Part shown: in pieces, positions 1 through 4,817 of the stretch
Layout of the letters: the number at the start of each line of letters is the position of its first letter
How positions within the stretch are numbered: position 1 is the stretch's first letter
Assembly (NCBI GenBank): GCA_028686145.1
Contig: JAQUCQ010000105.1
Coordinates: 1 to 9,508 of the forward strand
DNA length: 9,508 nt
DNA from: Desulfuromonadaceae bacterium
Lineage (GTDB): Bacteria; Desulfobacterota; Desulfuromonadia; Geobacterales; Pseudopelobacteraceae
Reading direction: 5' to 3'
Notes under the pieces: model-generated
Told to the model about the DNA's origin: nothing
The model's input: the letters and a program-made list of their open reading frames with translations, nothing else
Database searches by the model: none
Translations under genes and position numbers: made by a program

Positions 1-1182
1 GCAAAGTTTCTACGTAATAAAACTCATGTAAACATCGGCACGATCGGTCACGTTGACCACGGCAAGACTACTTTAACCGCAGCCATCACAAAAGTTCTGG
101 CCGGCAAAGGTCAAGCTGAGTACAAGGCATTCGATCAGATCGACAATGCACCTGAAGAGCGTGAGCGTGGTATCACCATCGCAACCGCCCATGTTGAATA
201 CGAAACAGACAAACGCCACTATGCTCATGTTGACTGCCCCGGCCATGCCGACTACGTCAAGAACATGATCACCGGTGCTGCCCAGATGGACGGCGCAATA
301 CTGGTTGTATCTGCAGCTGACGGCCCAATGCCGCAGACTCGCGAGCACATCCTGCTTGCCCGCCAGGTAGGCGTACCCTACATGGTTGTATATCTCAACA
401 AAGCTGACATGGTTGACGATGAAGAGCTTCTTGAGCTCGTAGAACTTGAAGTTCGCGAACTGCTCTCAAGCTATGACTTCCCCGGTGACGACATTCCAAT
501 CATCAAAGGATCAGCCCTGAAAGCCCTCGAAGGCGAAAAGAGTGAGCTTGGCGAAGAATCCATCAACCGTCTCATGGACGCAGTTGACGCCTATATTCCC
601 GATCCTGAACGCGCCATTGATCGTCCGTTCCTGATGCCGGTAGAAGACGTCTTCTCCATCTCCGGTCGTGGCACCGTAGCCACCGGTCGTGTGGAACGCG
701 GCATCGTAAAAGTCGGTGAAGAAGTTGAAGTTGTTGGTATCAAGAACACCATCAAAACGACCGTAACCGGCGTTGAGATGTTCCGCAAGCTGCTTGACGA
801 AGGGCGTGCCGGAGACAACATCGGCGCACTGTTGCGCGGTGTAAAGCGTGAAGATATTGAGCGCGGCCAGGTACTTGCCAAGCCGGGTTCAATTACTCCC
901 CACACCAAGTTCAAAGCAGAAGCATACATCCTTACCAAAGAAGAGGGTGGTCGTCATACTCCGTTCTTCAACGGTTACCGTCCACAGTTCTACTTCCGCA
1001 CCACTGACGTTACCGGTGTTGCCGAACTTCCGGCCGGTATTGAAATGGTTATGCCTGGCGACAACGTAGCCATGACCATCAAGCTGATCACTCCGATCGC
1101 CATGGACGACGGCCTCCGTTTTGCCATCCGTGAAGGTGGTCGTACTGTCGGCGCCGGTGTTGTTGCTTCAATTATTGAATAA
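1..1182 (+). CDS. tuf: Elongation factor Tu (5' end cut by window)
   Basis: EF-Tu is the GTPase that delivers aminoacyl-tRNA to the ribosomal A site. The frame is open from base 1, so the gene begins just outside the window. Against E. coli EF-Tu about three codons are missing (393 residues here, family about 394-397). The first in-window ATG at 265 is internal. Visible motifs are G1 GHVDHGKT (residues 16-23), the switch I segment RGITI, G3 DCPGH, G4 NKAD (133-136) and the SAL motif of G5, followed by the two beta-barrel domains with GRGTVATGRVERG and a normal end in GAGVVASIIE. G4 has Ala where E. coli has Cys137. Codon choice looks strongly selected, as expected for a very abundant protein. 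The place upstream of rpmG, tRNA-Trp and secE is the tufB-like position, so a second copy may lie in the str operon; that is inference. Confidence 0.98.
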   Translation, partial: AKFLRNKTHVNIGTIGHVDHGKTTLTAAITKVLAGKGQAEYKAFDQIDNAPEERERGITIATAHVEYETDKRHYAHVDCPGHADYVKNMITGAAQMDGAILVVSAADGPMPQTREHILLARQVGVPYMVVYLNKADMVDDEELLELVELEVRELLSSYDFPGDDIPIIKGSALKALEGEKSELGEESINRLMDAVDAYIPDPERAIDRPFLMPVEDVFSISGRGTVATGRVERGIVKVGEEVEVVGIKNTIKTTVTGVEMFRKLLDEGRAGDNIGALLRGVKREDIERGQVLAKPGSITPHTKFKAEAYILTKEEGGRHTPFFNGYRPQFYFRTTDVTGVAELPAGIEMVMPGDNVAMTIKLITPIAMDDGLRFAIREGGRTVGAGVVASIIE

Positions 1183-1259
1183 ATACGAATTCAGGTGAAC
1201 GGATGTAGGCATGACAATAGTTCGTGTCTGCTGATTTCATACAAAAGGAAGCACATCCC

Positions 1260-1409
1260 ATGAGAGACATCATCACACTTGGTTGCACTGAGTGCAAACA
1301 GAGAAACTACACGACAACAAAAAACAAAAAAACAACTCCGGGCAAACTTGAATTCAGCAAGTATTGTCGCTTCTGCCGTAAGCACACACCTCACAAGGAA
1401 ACAAAATAG
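1260..1409 (+). CDS. rpmG: 50S ribosomal protein L33, zinc-binding type
   Basis: L33 is a small large-subunit protein near the E site. The 49 residues have the usual length. Two CxxC pairs (C9/C12 in GCTEC and C36/C39 in YCRFC) form the zinc ribbon of the C+ type; L33 forms lacking these cysteines also exist. The lysine-rich middle KNKKTTPGKLEFSKY and the basic C-terminus are typical. I chose the ATG at 1260 because AAGGAA (1243-1248) lies upstream of it and family members begin MRDIITLxC. An in-frame GTG at 1224 would add 12 residues with no family match and no good ribosome site. The gene follows tuf after 77 bases and precedes tRNA-Trp by 24 bases, with no terminator visible on either side, so it is probably cotranscribed with both. 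Confidence 0.96.
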   Translation: MRDIITLGCTECKQRNYTTTKNKKTTPGKLEFSKYCRFCRKHTPHKETK

Positions 1410-1433
1410 TTCAAACTGAATGTCGCATGATAC

Positions 1434-1510
1434 AGGCCAGTAGCTCTAACTGGTAGAGCGCCGGTCTCCAAAACCGGATGTTGGGGGTTCGAATCCCTCC
1501 TGGCCTGCCA
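1434..1510 (+). tRNA. trnW: tRNA-Trp, anticodon CCA, 3' CCA encoded
   Basis: A full cloverleaf can be drawn. The acceptor stem AGGCCAG (1434-1440) pairs with CTGGCCT (1500-1506). The D stem is GCTC/GAGC (1443-1446 / 1456-1459). The anticodon stem CCGGT/ACCGG closes the loop CTCCAAA, which puts CCA at 1468-1470, the tryptophan anticodon. The T stem is 1483-1487 with 1495-1499 (one G-U pair) around loop TTCGAAT. The discriminator is G1507, and CCA is encoded at 1508-1510. The 77 nt length is normal. It lies between rpmG and secE with no terminator I can see, so it is probably cut out of a longer transcript. A tRNA-Trp next to secE is a known bacterial arrangement. Confidence 0.98.
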
Positions 1511-1587
1511 TAATTCAGTCAGTTTACTTTTTTGAGTTAATAAACAAGAATCTTTTGAGACCATCGGCAGTTCAAAATCAAGCTGTC

Positions 1588-1592
1588 AGGAG
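1588..1592 (+). promoter_or_regulatory. Shine-Dalgarno that sets the secE start
   Basis: AGGAG lies 7 bases before the GTG at 1600. The upstream in-frame TTG at 1555 has no comparable purine run before it, so this site favours the short 60-residue SecE. Confidence 0.8.
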
Positions 1593-1599
1593 CCATAGT

Positions 1600-1782
1600 G
1601 TGCAAAAACTCACCGCTTTTTTTGAAGCAGTAAAGCTCGAACTTGAAAAGGTCACTTGGCCAACGCGTAAAGAGACGCTTGCAACATCAGGAGTTGTCAT
1701 TTTTATCGTTGTGCTGATTTCATTCTATCTTGGTGCTTGTGATCTTGTTTTGGCCAAGCTGTTGCATCTGATACTAGGATAA
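1600..1782 (+). CDS. secE: Preprotein translocase subunit SecE
   Basis: SecE is the essential small subunit of the SecYEG channel in the inner membrane, where it clamps SecY. The gene gives 60 residues from a GTG start, the length of the single-span SecE common outside enterobacteria (E. coli has three spans). A cytosolic amphipathic helix (FFEAVKLELEKV, 7-18) leads into the signature VTWPTRKET (18-26), followed by one hydrophobic span at about residues 31-58. The start at 1600 is preferred for its AGGAG at 7 bases; a TTG at 1555 would add 15 residues with no family match. The stop TAA is 11 bases before the nusG ATG, so secE-nusG are tightly coupled. Confidence 0.95.
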   Translation: MQKLTAFFEAVKLELEKVTWPTRKETLATSGVVIFIVVLISFYLGACDLVLAKLLHLILG

Positions 1783-1793
1783 AGGGTCCAGCT

Positions 1794-2321
1794 ATGTCCA
1801 TGAAATGGTATGGAGTACATACATATTCAAGCTTTGAGAACAAAGTACGCCTTAATTTGCTTGAAAGTATCAAAAACGAGGGGATGGAGAGTTTTTTTGA
1901 GGAGATCCTTATCCCTTGTGAAACTGTTGTTGAGCTCAAAAAAGGCGAAAAGAAGACCTCTTCAAGAAAATTTTTCCCAGGCTATATTCTTGTCAAAATG
2001 GAGTTGACTGACGAAACATGGCACCTTGTAAAGGAGACCGCCAAGGTAACCGGTTTTGTCGGTGGCAACACCCCATTTCCGATTGCAGATGAAGAAGTGA
2101 ACAAGATTACGCGCCGCATGGAAGAAGGGGCCGAAAAGCCCCGTCCCAAGGTTTTGTTTGAAGTTGGAGAAACTGTGCGTGTTGTCGACGGCCCGTTTCT
2201 TAATTTTTCAGGTGTTGTTGAAGATGTTAAGCCGGACAAGGGTAAGTTGCGCGTAACCGTAACAATTTTCGGCCGGGCAACACCTGTTGAACTTGAATTC
2301 ATGCAGGTCGAAAAGAACTAA
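1794..2321 (+). CDS. nusG: Transcription termination/antitermination factor NusG
   Basis: NusG binds the RNA polymerase clamp, suppresses pausing, and links polymerase to Rho or to the ribosome through S10. The 175 residues match the family length. The N-terminal NGN domain begins KWYGVHTYSSFENKV and contains the core SRKFFPGYILVKM and VTGFVGG. The C-terminal KOW domain includes VGETVRVVDGPFLNFSG (from residue 124), and the protein ends ATPVELEFMQVEKN. No extra inserted domain is present. AAAGGG just after the secE stop, 7 bases before ATG 1794, supports the start; an ATG two codons later (1800) is possible but less well spaced. The sequence closely resembles Geobacter-type NusG and is one of the better taxonomic hints here. 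Confidence 0.97.
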   Translation: MSMKWYGVHTYSSFENKVRLNLLESIKNEGMESFFEEILIPCETVVELKKGEKKTSSRKFFPGYILVKMELTDETWHLVKETAKVTGFVGGNTPFPIADEEVNKITRRMEEGAEKPRPKVLFEVGETVRVVDGPFLNFSGVVEDVKPDKGKLRVTVTIFGRATPVELEFMQVEKN

Positions 2322-2333
2322 ATTACTTAATCA

Positions 2334-2353
2334 GTCATTCATTACTGAATGAC
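2334..2353 (+). repeat. Perfect 8-bp hairpin between nusG and rplK
   Basis: GTCATTCA and TGAATGAC pair perfectly around the loop TTAC. No run of T follows, so it is not a standard intrinsic terminator. It lies in the 63-base gap, 31 bases before the rplK ATG. It could be a processing site, a pause site, or part of an L1-responsive leader for rplKA. The hairpin is seen; the role is inference. Confidence 0.6.
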
Positions 2354-2384
2354 AGGCATACGCTGTATATAAAGGAGCACATTT

Positions 2385-2807
2385 ATGGCAAAGAAGATAA
2401 CCGGTTACATCAAATTACAGGTACCAGCAGGCAAAGCAAATCCTTCGCCTCCAATCGGGCCTGCCCTGGGTCAACATGGTGTTAACATCATGGAATTCTG
2501 TAAGGCATTCAATGCAAAAACACAGGCCGATGAGGGCACTATAACACCGGTTGTAATTACCGTGTATGCCGACAGGTCATTTACGTTTATTACCAAGACA
2601 CCGCCGGTCCCTGTATTGATAAAGAAAGCCCTTGATCTTAAGAGTGGTTCTGCCGTTCCAAACAAAACTAAAGTCGGCAAGCTTACCAAGGCTCAGGTGG
2701 AAGAGATAGCCAAAAAGAAAATGCCTGATCTCAATGCCGCTTCACTTGAAGCAGCGATGAGAACAGTTGAAGGTACTGCCCGCTCAATGGGCGTTGATAT
2801 CGCCTAA
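2385..2807 (+). CDS. rplK: 50S ribosomal protein L11
   Basis: L11 forms the GTPase-associated centre with 23S rRNA and L10-(L7/L12), and is the target region of thiostrepton and the sensor used by RelA. The 140 residues are the usual length. The N-terminal domain has IKLQVPAGKANPSPPIGPA with the proline segment that thiostrepton contacts, then LGQHGVNIMEFCKAFN. The C-terminal RNA-binding domain has FITKTPPVPVLIKKA, then GSAVPNKTKVGKLT, and ends TARSMGVDIA. Lysines near the N-terminus (MAKKITGYIK) are where PrmA methylates in E. coli. AAAGGAG (2371-2377) is a strong ribosome site. The gene starts the rplKA pair; in known systems L1 represses this pair, but I could not identify the L1 target with confidence. 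Confidence 0.98.
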   Translation: MAKKITGYIKLQVPAGKANPSPPIGPALGQHGVNIMEFCKAFNAKTQADEGTITPVVITVYADRSFTFITKTPPVPVLIKKALDLKSGSAVPNKTKVGKLTKAQVEEIAKKKMPDLNAASLEAAMRTVEGTARSMGVDIA

Positions 2808-2851
2808 ACGTAACACTATCAATTAATCAAGATCCCTAGAGAGGTTGTATC

Positions 2852-3553
2852 ATGTCAAAAAGCGCTAAGAAACATTCTGAGGCAATGTCAAAGATTGACA
2901 GAAACAAGGTTTATCAACTTGGGACTGCAGTTGATGTTGTAAAACAGACCGCTTATGCAAAATTTAACGAGACTGTCGATGTTGCAGTCAAATTGGGTGT
3001 TGACCCACGCCACGCTGACCAGATGGTTCGCGGCGCGGTTGTTCTCCCAAACGGCCTTGGCAAAGATGTCCGCGTTCTCGTTTTTGCAAAAGGTGAAAAA
3101 GAAAAGGAAGCCCTTGATGCCGGCGCAGATTATGTCGGTGCAGATGATCTTGTTGCCAAAATCCAAGCTGGCTGGTTTGATTTTGATACCGCCATTGCGA
3201 CTCCTGATATGATGGGTGTCGTAGGCAAAATTGGCAAACTGCTCGGACCTCGTGGGCTCATGCCGAACCCGAAAGTCGGAACAGTAACTTTTGAGGTAGG
3301 CAAGGCTGTCAAGGAATCTAAAGCCGGTAAAGTAGAATTTCGTGTTGAAAAAGCTGGAATTATACATGCTCCGGTCGGCAAAGTTTCTTTTGATGCTGAT
3401 ATGCTCAAAGGAAATCTTCTTGCTCTGGTAGAGGCACTTGTCAAGGCGAAACCTTCGGCCGCTAAAGGCACCTATATCAAGAAAATTTCGCTCTCTTCTA
3501 CAATGGGAGCCAGTATTAATCTTGATATCAGCGATGTAACGGCTCAGATATAA
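2852..3553 (+). CDS. rplA: 50S ribosomal protein L1
   Basis: L1 forms the mobile L1 stalk that guides deacylated tRNA out of the E site, and in E. coli represses translation of its own rplKA mRNA. The 233 residues match the family length. Domain I is split around domain II; the family core GKIGKLLGPRGLMPNPKVGT starts at residue 125, followed by KAGKVEFRVEKAGIIHAPVG and a normal C-terminal end with the family stretch AKPSAAKGTYIKK. GAGAGG (2839-2844) sits 7 bases before the ATG. The gap to rplK is 44 bases. A weak hairpin may hide this ribosome site, but it is too short to rely on. A leader RNA for rplJ follows the stop. Confidence 0.98.
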   Translation: MSKSAKKHSEAMSKIDRNKVYQLGTAVDVVKQTAYAKFNETVDVAVKLGVDPRHADQMVRGAVVLPNGLGKDVRVLVFAKGEKEKEALDAGADYVGADDLVAKIQAGWFDFDTAIATPDMMGVVGKIGKLLGPRGLMPNPKVGTVTFEVGKAVKESKAGKVEFRVEKAGIIHAPVGKVSFDADMLKGNLLALVEALVKAKPSAAKGTYIKKISLSSTMGASINLDISDVTAQI

Positions 3554-3567
3554 ATTACATAAGTTTA

Positions 3568-3683
3568 GCCAAAGTCAATGACAGCAGGCGCGCGTAACTG
3601 CGCATAATCCAAATGTGGACCTGCCGAGACTTAGGTATCGCAAACTTTTTTGCGTTTCCTGACTTTGGCCGAGGCTTAGCCTC
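3568..3683 (+). ncRNA. Ribosomal protein L10 leader (autoregulatory mRNA element)
   Basis: This stretch fills most of the 157-base gap before rplJ and folds as an L10-type leader. An outer stem of 10 perfect pairs joins GCCAAAGTCA (3568-3577) to TGACTTTGGC (3660-3669). Inside, GCAGG (3584-3588) pairs with CCTGC (3620-3624); the flanking TGACA and CGAGA form the purine-rich asymmetric loop expected of the kink-turn bound by L10-(L7/L12). Smaller hairpins lie further in: GCGC/GCGC (3590-3603) and TCCA/TGGA (3608-3619). A further hairpin CGCAAA-CTTT-TTTGCG is at 3639-3654. A last one, GAGGC-TTA-GCCTC (3671-3683), ends 12 bases before the rplJ ribosome site. Pairings are seen; identity rests on the family pattern and position; feedback repression of rplJL is known for the family and inferred here. 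Confidence 0.85.
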
Positions 3684-3695
3684 ACATACCAAAAG

Positions 3696-3703
3696 AAAGG
3701 AGG
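3696..3703 (+). promoter_or_regulatory. Strong Shine-Dalgarno for the rplJ TTG start
   Basis: AAAGGAGG is close to a perfect anti-16S match, 7 bases before TTG 3711. It compensates for the weak initiation codon and is the likely site made inaccessible when L10-(L7/L12) binds the leader; that last point is inference. Confidence 0.85.
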
Positions 3704-3710
3704 AAGTCGC

Positions 3711-4235
3711 TTGAACAAAAACACCAAACAGGAACTCGTCACCGAGATGCATGAGCGACTGACACGTGCCAAGGCAGTTTTTCTCGCAGATTTTCGCGGG
3801 ATGAACGTCGGTCAGGCCACAACGCTCAGAAATGAGCTGCGTGCTGCGTCAGTCGAATACAAAGTATTCAAAAATACTTTGTTTGATCTGGCTGCTAAAG
3901 GCACTGACATTGAGTGCATAAGCCCGTTTCTTGCCGGCCCAACTGCCGTAGCTATCAGCTATGATGACCCGGCAAGCGCTGCAAAAGTACTGCATAAGTT
4001 TGCAAAAGACCCTCAAGGTAAGTTCGTGCTTAAAGCCGCCGTACTCAGCGGAAAACTGCTTGATATCAAGCAGATTCAGGCATTGGCAGACCTGCCCTCG
4101 CGTGAGGTTCTCATCGCTAAGATGCTCGGATCCATGCAGGCACCTGCAACCAACTTTGTTGGCGTGCTTGCTGCACTGCCAGGTTCGCTTGTACGCGTCC
4201 TGGACGCTATCCGTGTTCAGAAATCAACAAACTAA
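3711..4235 (+). CDS. rplJ: 50S ribosomal protein L10
   Basis: L10 anchors the L7/L12 dimers to 23S rRNA at the stalk base, and the complex represses its own mRNA through the leader just upstream. The 174 residues agree with the family. The N-terminal rRNA-binding domain shows AKAVFLADFRGMNV and EYKVFKNTLFDLA, the middle has SPFLAGPTAVAIS, and the C-terminal half is the long helix region that carries L7/L12 dimers, including SREVLIAKMLGSMQAPATNF. Translation starts at TTG 3711, supported by AAAGGAGG at 7 bases and by the typical N-terminus MNKNTKQELV; no in-frame ATG near the start gives a complete protein. The gene is 51 bases from rplL, so both are served by one message. Confidence 0.97.
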   Translation: MNKNTKQELVTEMHERLTRAKAVFLADFRGMNVGQATTLRNELRAASVEYKVFKNTLFDLAAKGTDIECISPFLAGPTAVAISYDDPASAAKVLHKFAKDPQGKFVLKAAVLSGKLLDIKQIQALADLPSREVLIAKMLGSMQAPATNFVGVLAALPGSLVRVLDAIRVQKSTN

Positions 4236-4286
4236 CCTTAGTAGATAATACGATATCACTAAAATCATATTCGGAGGATTCACCCA

Positions 4287-4664
4287 ATGGCTATCACTAA
4301 AGAAGATGTAATCAGCTTTATCGAAAAAATGACTGTTCTTGATCTTGCTGAACTCGTCAAGGAACTTGAAGAAAAGTTCGGCGTTTCTGCTGCTGCTCCT
4401 GTTGCTGTTGCTGCTGCTGTCGGTGGCCCTGTTGCTGAAGCAGCTGAAGAACAGACTGAATTTGACGTTATTTTAAAAGCCGCAGGCGCCAATAAGATCA
4501 ATGTCATCAAAGTGGTTCGTGCTCTGACAAGCCTCGGACTGAAAGAAGCTAAAGACCTTGTTGACGGCGCACCTGGTGCAGTAAAAACCGGCGTCACCAA
4601 GCAGGAAGCTGACGATGCAGTTAAACAGCTGGTAGAAGCAGGCGCTGAAGCAGCTATCAAATAA
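4287..4664 (+). CDS. rplL: 50S ribosomal protein L7/L12
   Basis: L7/L12 is the multicopy stalk protein that recruits and stimulates EF-Tu, EF-G, IF2 and RF3. The 125 residues are typical. The N-terminal dimerisation helices (1-33, with VLDLAELVKELEEKFGV) are followed by an Ala/Val/Pro-rich flexible hinge (about 34-52) and the globular C-terminal domain, whose factor-binding helices include KINVIKVVRALTSLGL and KEAKDLVDGAP. GGAGG (4273-4277) precedes the ATG by 9 bases, a strong site that fits the need for more L7/L12 than L10. A 153-base non-coding gap with a hairpin separates it from rpoB. Confidence 0.98.
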   Translation: MAITKEDVISFIEKMTVLDLAELVKELEEKFGVSAAAPVAVAAAVGGPVAEAAEEQTEFDVILKAAGANKINVIKVVRALTSLGLKEAKDLVDGAPGAVKTGVTKQEADDAVKQLVEAGAEAAIK

Positions 4665-4690
4665 TACCCAGAATTGTTGTCATTATGAGA

Positions 4691-4717
4691 GCCAAGGTCG
4701 CCCAGAGCGGCCTTGGC
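4691..4717 (+). terminator. 11-bp hairpin in rplL-rpoB gap, likely attenuator or processing site
   Basis: GCCAAGGTCGC and GCGGCCTTGGC pair over 11 positions (one G-U) around CCAGA, 26 bases after the rplL stop. The T-tract behind it is poor (TTGTGCTG), so full termination is unlikely. A second small stem, GTGC (4720-4723) with GCAC (4731-4734), is followed by GTTTTG and may add a weak terminator. In E. coli this same gap carries an attenuator and an RNase III site that lower rpoBC output relative to rplJL. I infer a similar role. The rest of the gap shows no gene and no convincing promoter. Confidence 0.6.
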
Positions 4718-4817
4718 TTGTGCTGTTTCGGCACGTTTTGGTTACTAAATACATCTGATATTCCAGCATGTTACACCATATCTGGATCCAGTTACGATAC
4801 CCGCCAAAGGAGAAGCC

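Noticed and set aside
265..1182. tuf starting at ATG 265
   Set aside because: The open frame upstream encodes the EF-Tu P-loop and switch I, so the ATG is internal.
1183..1259. Promoter-like TTCAGG...GACAAT between tuf and rpmG
   Set aside because: Poor -35 match in an ordinary sequence; not distinguishable from chance. No gap in the window gave a convincing sigma-70 promoter.
1224..1409. Longer rpmG starting at GTG 1224
   Set aside because: The extra 12 residues match no L33 N-terminus, and the ATG at 1260 has its own ribosome site.
1555..1782. Longer secE starting at TTG 1555
   Set aside because: No Shine-Dalgarno precedes it, and the added residues are not family-like; GTG 1600 has AGGAG at 7 bases.
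2831..2851. Possible hairpin covering the rplA Shine-Dalgarno (CCT-AGAG-AGG with outer GAT/ATC)
   Set aside because: Only three pairs in each arm; too weak to support as an L1 target.
4782..4791. 10-base palindrome CTGGATCCAG in the rplL-rpoB gap
   Set aside because: Too short and isolated to call an operator; it does not extend and no promoter overlaps it.
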